DNA from: Helicobacter pylori
GTDB taxonomy: Bacteria > Campylobacterota > Campylobacteria > Campylobacterales > Helicobacteraceae
Assembly (NCBI RefSeq): GCF_030062585.1
Contig: NZ_CP071935.1
Coordinates: forward strand, 556,938-620,937
Direction of reading: 5' to 3'
Length of the DNA: 64,000 nt
Shown: piece by piece, positions 1 through 7,736 of the stretch
Numbering within the stretch: position 1 is the first letter of the stretch
Layout of the letters: the number at the start of each line of letters is the position of its first letter
The notes under the pieces: generated by a model
Seen by the model: only the letters and a program-made list of their open reading frames with translations
Told to the model about the DNA's origin: nothing
The model's database searches: none
Position numbers and translations under genes: made by a program

Positions 1-628
1 CACTCCCAGCAATTGGGGGGAATGGGTTAGAGCCTACGCCTTGATAACCACTTGTGCCATTAGCTCCATTTGCTCCACTACTTCCATTTTCCCCTTTAGC
101 CCCATTATCACCAGAAGTGCCATTTACTCCATTTGCACTTGTACCATTAGAGCCAGCGTTATTGCTTGTGTCTCCATAACCACTTGCATATCCCATGCCA
201 CTTGCCCCACTCCCACTAAAACCTTTGCCATTTTTACTAGAGACATAAGCACTTTTACTCACCCCTATGGCATTAGACATCTCACTATCGTTTTCACCGC
301 CTAAGACAATCCTTGTGCCTTTTTTAAGAACCAGTTTGCTTTTAATTTCTTTAATGGCGTTTGGGGGGCTTTGTAAGGTCTTATAATCATTGCCCTTTTT
401 AATATGCGTTACACTAATAGAAAGATTAGCTCTGTTTTTAGAAACCTTGTAATTACCCATAGCAATGGTATTTTCTTGCACCTTATTACCCACAACAACT
501 AAAGCCTTAAATTCGCTATTTTTTCTTAAATTCCAATCTTGCATAGTCTGAATGACAAGAGCATGGCTATTTGAAAGTGCTACACATAAACTCATTAAAA
601 TTTTAAACACATTAGATTTCTTCTTCAT
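1..628 (-). CDS. Secreted Gly/Asn-rich ICE protein (partial)
   Basis: The frame is open from an ATG at 626-628 to the left edge, giving about 209 residues with the C-terminus missing. A ribosome site (AGAGGAAA) lies about 8 bases upstream and the start overlaps the end of virB10 by 17 bases, so the two are probably co-translated. Residues 1-24 form a signal peptide (MKKKSNVFKILMSLCVALSN then SHA). Residues about 25-135 are a compact polar domain. From about residue 140 the protein is a low-complexity run of Gly, Asn, Ser and Ala, including NGA, NGT and SGA triplets resembling a collagen-like stalk. The place after virB10 suggests an exported part of the conjugation machine. I do not recognise the family. 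Confidence 0.75.
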   Translation of the reverse strand, partial: MKKKSNVFKILMSLCVALSNSHALVIQTMQDWNLRKNSEFKALVVVGNKVQENTIAMGNYKVSKNRANLSISVTHIKKGNDYKTLQSPPNAIKEIKSKLVLKKGTRIVLGGENDSEMSNAIGVSKSAYVSSKNGKGFSGSGASGMGYASGYGDTSNNAGSNGTSANGVNGTSGDNGAKGENGSSGANGANGTSGYQGVGSNPFPPIAGS

Positions 629-1820
629 TGTTAATTTCCTCTTTTGTTTTGATTGGGGGTTTTTTCTCTTTAAAGAACTCCGCTAAAACCTCCCCATCTT
701 TTGGTTTAGGGATAAAGATGTCTAAATTAGGGCTAATAAACACTCTGCTCCCCTCTCTAATGATGATAATGGGGTTTTGCGCTCCATATTGCCTTAGCAT
801 TTGATTGATAACTTGATTGATGCCCATGCCTGTATTTCTAGTGAGTTGCATAAGCAAGTAATCCCCAAAAAAAGGGTTGCCATCACCATTTCTATTTTGC
901 CTATTAGCTAAGGCTGAAGTAATTCCTATTAAAAGACCATTAGAGAGCGTGTTAGTGAGTAAGGGGATACCATAGCGTTGAAAGTTTCGGCTAATGTATT
1001 TGCCTACTAAGCCATTATAACCCTTCACATCAGCCCCCCTTGCGTTAGTGAGCATGATGTTTATGCCTTGAGGCGTGATAATTCTAGTCCAAGCAATGTT
1101 AAGGCGGTATTGTCCAATTTGATTGTTATTATTGTAATAGCCTATAACCTTAGAGCCTTTAGGGATTAGCACCGCTCTACCCATAGAAGCAAATATATCG
1201 CTCTCTACTTGGGCGGTTACTTTTCCAGCAATTTGAGAGCTAATAGGCGTGATTAAAAAGGCTGGTATCATTCTATCAGCGGTTATAGTTCTTAAAAGCT
1301 TATGCTCATTAGTGCCGATGTCTTTATATTTTAAATTAGTAAAACTATCCACGCCGTATTCCGTCTCAGGCTTAGCGGCTGGTTTAGTTGGTTCTAAAGG
1401 TTTAAGGCGTGTGTTTAAAAATTCTAATTGCTCTTTAGTATGCTTTGGTTTAGGCTTTATTTTAGAGGGGCTTTGTAAAACTTGTTGTAAATGCGTGATA
1501 GTATTATTTTGCTGATTAAGATTGTTGTTAAGATGACTATAATCTTTAATGTTAGGATTAGCTGAAACACTAGGATTGGGGCTAGTTTGTGTTGTAGGCT
1601 CTTGGGTAGTTACTTCTGGTATTTCTTTGGCTTTTTCTTTTGGCTCTTCTTTGACTTCTTCAAAGAAATAATCACTTAAAGGGAATTTACTCTCACTTAC
1701 CTGGAAGATTTCTTCTTTATTGTTATTGTTTGAGCCTTTATTAGCAAGCAATCCTAATGCCATTAAAACAACAAAGCCCCCAACACCTAAGCCTATCTTT
1801 TTAAGCAAGGATTGTTTCAT
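612..1820 (-). CDS. virB10: VirB10-type T4SS core channel protein of the ICE
   Basis: This is a VirB10/TrbI-family protein that spans the inner membrane and reaches the outer-membrane pore of a type IV secretion system. I start it at the ATG at 1820 (402 aa), which overlaps the stop of the VirB9-type gene as ATGA; the open frame extends ten codons further but lacks a better start. Residues about 8-27 are a membrane anchor (GVGGFVVLMALGLLA). Residues 30-170 are Pro/Lys/Gln-rich linker. Residues about 190-370 match the VirB10 C-terminal fold, with the conserved ITPQGINIML and a hydrophobic antenna near NTLSNGLLIGITSALANR. CagY of the cag island ends in the same domain, but this copy belongs to the separate ICE system. 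Confidence 0.88.
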   Translation of the reverse strand: MKQSLLKKIGLGVGGFVVLMALGLLANKGSNNNNKEEIFQVSESKFPLSDYFFEEVKEEPKEKAKEIPEVTTQEPTTQTSPNPSVSANPNIKDYSHLNNNLNQQNNTITHLQQVLQSPSKIKPKPKHTKEQLEFLNTRLKPLEPTKPAAKPETEYGVDSFTNLKYKDIGTNEHKLLRTITADRMIPAFLITPISSQIAGKVTAQVESDIFASMGRAVLIPKGSKVIGYYNNNNQIGQYRLNIAWTRIITPQGINIMLTNARGADVKGYNGLVGKYISRNFQRYGIPLLTNTLSNGLLIGITSALANRQNRNGDGNPFFGDYLLMQLTRNTGMGINQVINQMLRQYGAQNPIIIIREGSRVFISPNLDIFIPKPKDGEVLAEFFKEKKPPIKTKEEINNEEEI

Positions 1821-3283
1821 CTTGCCCTCTTTGCTATCTTTTCTATACAAAGATAGGCTTTACCAAGCTTTAAATTCCATTGATTTGAGACATCTTCAGC
1901 GATTAAGTAATCGCCTACTACTCTGCTATTAACAGGATTATCATAGCCATCTATAACTTTATAAACTACAGGGAATTTACTTCTAGCATTAGAGCGGTTA
2001 AATTTAAAATAGGTAAATTGCTCATCATTAAAGATTTGAGTGGGTAAATCATCTTTGTATTTGGATTTGACAACCTTTTTACACATCCATAAGCAATACC
2101 ATTTGCGTTTTTTCTTGTCTATAATGACATAGCCATATTCCATTTTTTTCTTGTTGATATAGATGTGATTGACATTGTCCCCAATTTTAATGAATTTGCC
2201 ATCATCTTTGATTTTGGCGGAGTAATCCACATATTTCATTTCATCTTGGCTGTGTCTATGCTCTTTGAAAGTTTTAGTTTGATTGCTAATCACTTTAAAA
2301 TTTTCTGAAGCCTTTCTAGAATTAGCTAAAGCGTTACTAGGTGGATAGCTAGGGGATTTGAAACGATTTAAAGAAATGGGAGCATTTGCTAACGCTATTT
2401 TAGTGGTAGTAGGGTTTTTAGATTTTGTAAGTGGGTTTTGCTCTTTAATATTTGGTGATTTTTTAGTTATCTTTTTAGGGACATTATGGCTTGTTTTAAT
2501 GTCTTTGTTTTGGGTGCTATGAGTGGGTTTATTTTCTTTGTTGATTTCTTTCTTAGTGGTAGTGAAATTTTTAAAATACTCTTTAGAAGAAATATACACC
2601 ATTAAGGCTGGGTTTTTAGAGCTAGTATATGTGGTTGAAAACATATAAAAGCTATAGACCTTACCGCTTTTTCCAATGATAGTTAAATTGCTATCTACGC
2701 CAATTTGCAAGGGCTTAACGAGTAAGATATTAGAAATTAAATGCTCTTTATCTTCGCCAAGCATTTTAGTAGAAAAGCCTATATCATCGCCTAGAACCAC
2801 TTGTGCGATTGGCTCATCAAAAATAAAAGTGGTTGTCATAGCATATCTTAGGCGAATATTGAAAGTATCGCCTATGGTGTAGTGGATAAAGTGGGTGTTA
2901 TCTTTGATAGAGCGATTTTTAGCAAAAAAATTGGCTTGGATGGCATTGAAGTTTGTCATAGGTTTTAAAGAATTATCTTCATCGCTATTATCATCGCTTA
3001 AAACTTCATCGCTCTTTTGAGTTTGTTTGGAGTTTTCTTTATTTGCATAAGGGCTATTAGCACTAAACGCACTAATAGGCGCATCATTAGGTTTTGGGGT
3101 GAGTTTATCATTAACATAATTAGTGGCGTTAGTGATAGTTTGCTTGGTTTTATTAAGAGCGTTATTAGTGAATTGCTTGGCGTTATTTAGCATTGTTTGA
3201 GTTTGTGTGTTATTTGGTTGGTTATTTTGTATAGGTGTAGTGGGTTGTGAATAAGGGTTTTGATTTGGCATAGGTGTTTGCAT
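1817..3283 (-). CDS. virB9: VirB9-type core protein of the ICE (downstream piece of a split gene)
   Basis: This 488-residue frame carries the VirB9/CagX fold. An N-terminal VirB9 domain lies at residues about 108-235 (RLRYAMTTTFIFDEPIAQVVLG) and a C-terminal domain at about 350-488 (IFNDEQFTYFKF, then a VVGDYLIAEDV strand). Residues 1-100 are Gln/Asn-rich with no signal peptide, unusual for a periplasmic VirB9. The same Gln/Asn-rich reading continues upstream of the first ATG until a stop inside the palindrome at 3347-3374. Removing 28 bases there joins this frame to the 128-residue frame upstream into one 633-residue protein. The true gene is therefore probably 1817-3746, interrupted here. 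The first ATG has no ribosome site. Confidence 0.75.
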   Translation of the reverse strand: MQTPMPNQNPYSQPTTPIQNNQPNNTQTQTMLNNAKQFTNNALNKTKQTITNATNYVNDKLTPKPNDAPISAFSANSPYANKENSKQTQKSDEVLSDDNSDEDNSLKPMTNFNAIQANFFAKNRSIKDNTHFIHYTIGDTFNIRLRYAMTTTFIFDEPIAQVVLGDDIGFSTKMLGEDKEHLISNILLVKPLQIGVDSNLTIIGKSGKVYSFYMFSTTYTSSKNPALMVYISSKEYFKNFTTTKKEINKENKPTHSTQNKDIKTSHNVPKKITKKSPNIKEQNPLTKSKNPTTTKIALANAPISLNRFKSPSYPPSNALANSRKASENFKVISNQTKTFKEHRHSQDEMKYVDYSAKIKDDGKFIKIGDNVNHIYINKKKMEYGYVIIDKKKRKWYCLWMCKKVVKSKYKDDLPTQIFNDEQFTYFKFNRSNARSKFPVVYKVIDGYDNPVNSRVVGDYLIAEDVSNQWNLKLGKAYLCIEKIAKRAR

Positions 3284-3341
3284 AGAATTGGGCTGTGTGT
3301 TGTAGTTAGTGCTAGGTTGTGTTTCTTGGTTAGTCTGGTTA

Positions 3342-3379
3342 GTGAATTACCCAATCGCTTTAGCGGTTGGGTAATTCAC
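3342..3379. repeat. 28-bp palindromic insertion splitting the virB9-type gene
   Basis: Arms 3342-3358 (starting GTGAATTACCCAA) and 3363-3379 (ending TTGGGTAATTCAC) are inverted repeats with one mismatch and a four-base loop TTTA. The core at 3347-3374 is 28 bp. It can equally be read as a 24-bp palindrome flanked by a duplicated AATT. Excision would leave GAATTC and fuse the frames on both sides. No T-run follows on either strand, so it does not look like an intrinsic terminator. Confidence 0.8.
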
Positions 3380-3746
3380 AACTCTCTAATTGCGTGTTTA
3401 TGCTAGATGTGATACTTTCTTGCAACTTATGCGTAACAATGCGTTTTAACTTAGGCAAAACCCTTTCTTGAATTTTATTCTCCCATTTTTCAAAAGAGAT
3501 TTTTTCTAACTCTTGGTTTTTAGCAATGCTTGTTTGAATGCTTTTAATTAGCTCTTCTTGATTTTCTTTGGTATCTTGTTCTAAAAACTCTTCTTGTTGG
3601 TTTTTTTCTTGTTCTTCTAAAAACATGCTTAAACTCATAAAAAAGCATTTAGCGTATTCTTTAATATTTTCTTTAGTAAAAGAGCCTATTTCAAAGGAAT
3701 TTTCTAATTCTTTTAAATGCTCTCTAAGTTCTTGCAAATTAGACAT
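3360..3746 (-). CDS. Upstream piece of the split virB9-type gene
   Basis: This 128-residue frame is mostly charged helix (LREHLKELEN, then Glu/Gln-rich segments) with no membrane span or signal peptide. It ends inside the palindrome at a TAA in the loop. Its start overlaps the virB7-type gene by 8 bases and a GGGGGAC-type ribosome site precedes it, so translation begins here. Deleting the 28-bp palindrome makes this frame continue as SCEFTNQTNQE into the Gln/Asn-rich start of the VirB9 frame. I read it as the N-terminal part of one long VirB9-type protein. A free-standing small cytoplasmic protein is the alternative. Confidence 0.6.
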   Translation of the reverse strand: MSNLQELREHLKELENSFEIGSFTKENIKEYAKCFFMSLSMFLEEQEKNQQEEFLEQDTKENQEELIKSIQTSIAKNQELEKISFEKWENKIQERVLPKLKRIVTHKLQESITSSINTQLESCELPNR

Positions 3747-3879
3747 GTGTCCCCCTTAAAAAAGAGTTGTTTAAGTCCTTTAACGCACAAGGGGATTTTT
3801 TCATTTCTATGAATTTCTCTGAGCATGCACATAGAAACATAGCCACTATCACAAAAACTAAACGCATGATGTTTTTCAT
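3739..3879 (-). CDS. virB7: VirB7/ComB7-type lipoprotein of the ICE
   Basis: This 46-residue gene starts at the ATG at 3879, overlapping the virB4 stop as ATGA, and ends by overlapping the next gene by 8 bases, so it is tightly coupled on both sides. Residues 1-16 are a lipoprotein signal (MKNIMRLVFVIVAMF) followed by the lipobox LCAC with the acylated Cys at position 19. A second Cys at 31 could bond to VirB9, as in other VirB7 proteins. Small size, lipobox and position between virB4 and the VirB9-type gene support the call. The sequence is otherwise unconserved, so the name rests on context. Confidence 0.72.
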   Translation of the reverse strand: MKNIMRLVFVIVAMFLCACSEKFIEMKKSPCALKDLNNSFLRGTHV

Positions 3880-5951
3880 TTAAGCACCTTTTCTAAGTGT
3901 TTTTTGTCATCAAAATTTTCGTGTTTGTTACTCACAAAGACTTCTCGCCAAGTTTTAGGGTAATGCTTAATGAGATTATCAATGTGTTCTACCATGCTAG
4001 AATTAGAGCTAAAGATTTGTAGGTAATTACCCAAAGAACTTAGGCTCACATCTATAATGTTAGATGAGCCATCATTCATGTTTTTGAGTAAGACTTTGTA
4101 TTCATTAACGGCGGTGTTTTCTAAAAAATGTTTTTCTGTATCGCTTAGTCTAATGCCAAATTTATCGTTTAAATCTTTGGTATCAATATTTCTTTGGGGA
4201 TACAAAATCAATTGCCCCATATTTTTTATAAAGCTTTGAGCGTTTCTCACTTCGCTTAGTTGGTTAATGTCTTGTAAGGCTAGAACAATCACCCCATTAG
4301 CCTTTCTAGCTTGAGTAATGATTTCATTGATTTTTTTATTCATCATTTCATTTTGAGCGTAAGACTTAAACTCATCAATAAAGCATAAAAACCCACGATT
4401 GATTTTTAAGGCTCTGTCAATCATCTTATGAAAGACATAGTAGGCTAAAAGCCCAGCGTCATCATCATTATGTAAAATGCTATCGGTATTTATGGTGCTA
4501 ATACGAGTTTTAAAATCTAGACTATCCATTCGGCTAGAAAATAAGGAAGATTTTAAATAGTCTTCAAAACTACTATCTAAAATGTCTGTATTGGTTTTAA
4601 CAATGGCATTGACAAACTCTTTTAAATCAAAAGGAAGAGGTAATTCTTGGTTGCTAAATTTGGCTTGTTTGACTTCATCGTTATAATTTCTATACATCGT
4701 ATCAATAGCATTTAAAATGGCTGTTCTATCTTCTACTTTATCCTTATGGTCATCATAACTATCCACTTTTGCCATTTGGGCATAAAAATGCAATAAAAAG
4801 GCTCTATTAGTTGCACTATCTTCTAATGAAAAAGGGTTAATATGAAAGTTTTCGCCTTGATTATAAATCCCATCAAAATACTTGGTAAAGGAATACAAAC
4901 CATTTAGTCTATCAAGAGCTAAAATATCAATGTTAGAATATTTTAAGGCACTCATCATCAAATAGCTAATGAGTGTGGTTTTACCAGCACCTGTTGCTCC
5001 TATAATCATGGTATGTCCCACTACTCGTGCGACATTGTGGGCTAACACGCCCTTATGTTTGACTTCTTGATTATGAAAATTAAACAAATAAGGGCTATGG
5101 TCTAGGTTCTTAAACACAGATAAGGGCATATCCCCCCAAGAATTTGCTCTAAAACCTGTATTATTTTTCTCAAACAAAATCAAAGATGCTATGACTTGGG
5201 AAGTTTGATGTCTCATTCTAGGGTTGATATTGGCGTTATTTGGGAAGAATGAAAAATAAGATGGTTTTAGCCCTATAGTTTCTGTAACACTGCCTAGTCC
5301 AGCATTATTAAGCAAGGATAAAATCTCTTTTAAAGACTTGTCTAATTTAGCTTTACTTTTAGCCCTTATAACTAAGTTTAAAGCACACTCTTGCATGCTC
5401 AAACGATTGGCTTGCACTAATTCTATATAATTATCAATATCAGCTTTTACTATTTTAGAAAGCGTGAGCTTTTTCTTAGTTTTTAAAAAATTCAGGCTTT
5501 CAAATTGCCCTAAAGAGCGGATATGAAAGATTAAATCTAGTTCAATTTGGGTGTGTAAAAGAGTAGATATAGGGAGCGAAGAAATTTCTTCGCTCTCATA
5601 AGCCTTAATCCCCACACACGCACAAAAGGTGTTTTGATTTTGAAATTCAATGACAAAGTAATCTTTCTTAAAATGCACATTAGATGCAATATAGCTATCG
5701 CTTAATCGCTTTAATTTAGGATTAAAGGCGATGTATTTGCCATTGATGTATTCTGCGTAGAAATTTAATACTTCTTTAGAATTTAAGAGAGTGGGTTTAA
5801 ACTCTCTTAATGCGTTTTTCACTCTTTCTATGGTTTGAATGAGTAAGGCTCTTTTACTTGTGGTGCTAAAGGTTATCTTTTTTTTTGAACTTGTTTTTCT
5901 TGTCTTTTTTAGAGCTTGTGTTTGAATGAGTTTCATTGGAGCTATTTTCAT
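3876..5951 (-). CDS. virB4: VirB4-type ATPase of the ICE (C-terminal piece of a split gene)
   Basis: VirB4 is the conserved ATPase that powers assembly and substrate transfer in type IV secretion systems. This 691-residue frame has a Walker A at 318-325 (GATGAGKT), a Walker B in FLCFIDEF, and the downstream ALQDINQLSEVRN region typical of VirB4. Its first ~30 codons are a poorly initiated read-through of the Lys-rich linker: no ribosome site precedes MKIAPMK. The N-terminal VirB4 domain is in the overlapping 195-residue frame. Dropping one base from the A9 run at 5878-5886 joins both into a protein of about 860 residues, the expected VirB4 size. Function in this strain is doubtful unless slippage restores the frame. 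Confidence 0.82.
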   Translation of the reverse strand: MKIAPMKLIQTQALKKTRKTSSKKKITFSTTSKRALLIQTIERVKNALREFKPTLLNSKEVLNFYAEYINGKYIAFNPKLKRLSDSYIASNVHFKKDYFVIEFQNQNTFCACVGIKAYESEEISSLPISTLLHTQIELDLIFHIRSLGQFESLNFLKTKKKLTLSKIVKADIDNYIELVQANRLSMQECALNLVIRAKSKAKLDKSLKEILSLLNNAGLGSVTETIGLKPSYFSFFPNNANINPRMRHQTSQVIASLILFEKNNTGFRANSWGDMPLSVFKNLDHSPYLFNFHNQEVKHKGVLAHNVARVVGHTMIIGATGAGKTTLISYLMMSALKYSNIDILALDRLNGLYSFTKYFDGIYNQGENFHINPFSLEDSATNRAFLLHFYAQMAKVDSYDDHKDKVEDRTAILNAIDTMYRNYNDEVKQAKFSNQELPLPFDLKEFVNAIVKTNTDILDSSFEDYLKSSLFSSRMDSLDFKTRISTINTDSILHNDDDAGLLAYYVFHKMIDRALKINRGFLCFIDEFKSYAQNEMMNKKINEIITQARKANGVIVLALQDINQLSEVRNAQSFIKNMGQLILYPQRNIDTKDLNDKFGIRLSDTEKHFLENTAVNEYKVLLKNMNDGSSNIIDVSLSSLGNYLQIFSSNSSMVEHIDNLIKHYPKTWREVFVSNKHENFDDKKHLEKVLK

Positions 5952-6453
5952 TCTCTTGTTTATCTTCTTTAGAGCTTTCTTCTAACTCTTCATTAATTGA
6001 AGTAGTCATTTCCAATTTCTTTTTTTCAAAGAAAGACTTGACATTAGAAGTGATAGTTTCAAACACTAAAAAATACTCTGTTTTATAGATTTCCTTGCTT
6101 TCAAATTGTGTGATAATAGCTTTGGCATAAATATTGTCAATATTTGGACTTTGATTGATAAATTCCTTACGCCTTTTAGCCACAATTCTTAATTGAATGT
6201 CTTTACTAATGGTGTTGAGAACATTTTGTCTAGTATCAAAATAGCCCTCTAAGTCTTTTTGCATTAAATTAGAATAGCTTAGTCCTTGTAAGGATATAAT
6301 GCCTACTAGATTTTCTTGTTTGGTAATAATGAAAGTATCATCATACAAGCCTAAAATATTGCACTCCTGTGCCATAGAATAGGTTTTTGGCACAAACCCT
6401 GCTAAAAGGTCTATGGCTTTTTCCTTGCAATATTTAAGGGCGCTTTCTAACAT
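5866..6453 (-). CDS. virB4: VirB4 N-terminal piece (frameshifted)
   Basis: This 195-residue frame resembles the N-terminal domain of VirB4 proteins (AGFVPKTYSMAQECNILGLYDDTFIITK followed by an LQGLSYSNL strand). Its start overlaps the stop of the 78-residue gene upstream. The last 50 residues are a charged Ser/Asn/Lys-rich linker that runs into the A9 tract and stops at once (FKKKDNL). The larger ATPase frame overlaps from 5951. One base fewer in the tract would make a single VirB4. I treat the two entries as one broken or phase-variable gene. Confidence 0.75.
   Translation of the reverse strand: MLESALKYCKEKAIDLLAGFVPKTYSMAQECNILGLYDDTFIITKQENLVGIISLQGLSYSNLMQKDLEGYFDTRQNVLNTISKDIQLRIVAKRRKEFINQSPNIDNIYAKAIITQFESKEIYKTEYFLVFETITSNVKSFFEKKKLEMTTSINEELEESSKEDKQENENSSNETHSNTSSKKDKKNKFKKKDNL
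5878..5886. repeat. A9/T9 homopolymer at the virB4 frame break
   Basis: Nine T on the plus strand are nine A on the coding strand, within AAG TTC AAA AAA AAA GAT. With eight A the reading would go on as KFKKKITFSTTSKRALL into the ATPase domain. Such tracts are classic sites of slipped-strand length change in H. pylori. A sequencing error of one base is also possible. Confidence 0.7.
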
Positions 6454-6689
6454 TAAGAAGACTTTCTTTTTCTTTTAGGGGTGTTTTTATTGCTTTGATT
6501 AGCTAAAACAACTTCTTTATGCAACTCATCTACAATATTTCTAATATTAGTAACAAGAATATAGGCATCTAAATGAGCTTCTTTTTTCATTAACGCATTC
6601 ACACTTGATTTTAAGCTAGAGATAGCTTGTTCTAAGTTGTAAGAAATGGTTAATGGATTAGGTTTTTCTACTAAGACTTCTTTTTGCAT
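6453..6689 (-). CDS. Small ICE protein between virB3 and virB4
   Basis: This 78-residue protein is mostly helical (ISYNLEQAISSLKSSVNALMKKEAH) and ends in a very basic tail (PKRKRKSS). There is no signal peptide or membrane span. It overlaps the VirB4 N-terminal frame by three bases and lies 11 bases after virB3, so it belongs to the same transcription unit. I do not recognise the family; its position suggests a cytoplasmic helper of the ATPase or a nucleic-acid-binding role through the basic tail. Confidence 0.65.
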   Translation of the reverse strand: MQKEVLVEKPNPLTISYNLEQAISSLKSSVNALMKKEAHLDAYILVTNIRNIVDELHKEVVLANQSNKNTPKRKRKSS

Positions 6690-6700
6690 ATTTTTTCCTT

Positions 6701-6964
6701 TTAAGCGTAAAATGAATTAGCTTTGGTTTTAATTTTGGAATGAGCGATTAAAATGTCACTTATATCTTCATCAAAGAACTCCGCTATGCTAAAAATTAAG
6801 AGAAAGCACACATAAAGCACAAAAGAGTTCAATATATCTAGCCAAGGCATCATAATAAAAGGCACAAATCCTGAGAGTAAAAAACTCTTAGCATTGAGCC
6901 AAAGAAATTTTTCTTTGGAGCTGATTTCTTTGAGATTAGAAACTGAAATACCAACTAATTGCAT
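6701..6964 (-). CDS. virB3: VirB3-type inner-membrane protein
   Basis: At 87 residues the protein has the length and layout of VirB3: a short polar start (VSNLKEISSKEKFLWL), two closely spaced hydrophobic helices at about 27-42 (FLLSGFVPFIMMPWL) and 47-63 (FVLYVCFLLIFSIAEFF), and a polar tail. VirB3 works with VirB4 in the inner membrane during pilus assembly. It lies 11 bases after virB2 and just before the 78-residue gene and virB4, the usual order. Confidence 0.8.
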   Translation of the reverse strand: MQLVGISVSNLKEISSKEKFLWLNAKSFLLSGFVPFIMMPWLDILNSFVLYVCFLLIFSIAEFFDEDISDILIAHSKIKTKANSFYA

Positions 6965-6975
6965 GGGGACTTCTT

Positions 6976-7260
6976 TTAAAAAATACTCATAAACCAGTTA
7001 GCTAAGGCTGGGGCTTTAAAAAAGATTGCAGCACCAATTGCAATAGCAAGCACGGTCATTAAAATTTCTTTCCATCTATCTAAGTTTTTCCATATGAAAA
7101 TAGCAAGTCCTAAAAAAATAACCATTAAAATGCCTTTAGCCGTAGGGCTAGTGAGCTGTTGTTCAATGGAATTAAAAAAGGTAGTCATATCCGCTTGTAA
7201 TAAAAGAGGTGAAAAACCTAAAAAGGCGATAAGCTTTCTAAAATGCCTTAATTTTTTCAT
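6976..7260 (-). CDS. virB2: VirB2-type major pilin
   Basis: This 94-residue protein has a signal peptide (about residues 1-23, ending LLLQA) and two hydrophobic helices at about 44-58 (GILMVIFLGLAIFIW) and 67-84 (ILMTVLAIAIGAAIFF) joined by a short polar loop, the VirB2 plan. VirB2 subunits form the conjugative pilus. The start ATG overlaps the stop of the 159-residue gene by four bases. CagC plays the same role in the cag island but the two are not close in sequence. Confidence 0.8.
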   Translation of the reverse strand: MKKLRHFRKLIAFLGFSPLLLQADMTTFFNSIEQQLTSPTAKGILMVIFLGLAIFIWKNLDRWKEILMTVLAIAIGAAIFFKAPALANWFMSIF

Positions 7261-7736
7261 GCAATGTTCCTTTCTTTTTTAATCACGCAAAATTTCGCTA
7301 ACACTTTGTAAGTATTTTGATTGAGCTTAAAATCTAAGTGATAAATAACAAGTTCTTCATCAAACTCTAAATTTTCTTCATTGACAACTTGCGTTAAATG
7401 AATGATTTGATTTTTTAAGGCTTGTGTCATTTCATAGGTAATAACCTTTAAAACACCGATTTGTTTGATTTGAGCTAAATTCAAAGGCTCTTTGTCTTTT
7501 AGTAGGGCAAACTCACTCTCAAAAGTAAAATGCCCTAAGCTATTTTCTAAATGCTTTTCTAGCAATGAAAAATCTTTATCCCATAAATAACTGCAAGTAA
7601 GCTCTGTTTGGCTCTCTAAGGTTTTTGCGATTGTCTCTTGTTTTTTGTTTGAATAAAACTTTTCTAAATACTCTTTTACATTCAGCAATGTTTCATCAAT
7701 TTGTATGGACTTCTTGTGTAAGATTAGTTCAATCAT
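7257..7736 (-). CDS. Conserved ICE protein of unknown function
   Basis: This 159-residue acidic protein has no signal peptide, membrane span or motif I recognise. Helices with regular Leu spacing (LLNVKEYLEKFYSNKKQETIAKTL) suggest a cytoplasmic alpha-helical or alpha/beta fold. It overlaps the 76-residue gene before it and virB2 after it, so it is translationally coupled at both ends. Position just before the pilin gene suggests a regulatory or assembly role, but that is only inference. Confidence 0.65.
   Translation of the reverse strand: MIELILHKKSIQIDETLLNVKEYLEKFYSNKKQETIAKTLESQTELTCSYLWDKDFSLLEKHLENSLGHFTFESEFALLKDKEPLNLAQIKQIGVLKVITYEMTQALKNQIIHLTQVVNEENLEFDEELVIYHLDFKLNQNTYKVLAKFCVIKKERNIA

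Noticed and set aside
41..304. Plus-strand open frame rich in Ser, Thr and Ile
   Set aside because: It is the antisense shadow of the Gly/Asn-rich ICE gene on the minus strand, with no ribosome site.
3342..3379. Intrinsic terminator at the palindrome
   Set aside because: No T-run follows on either strand, and the operon clearly continues.
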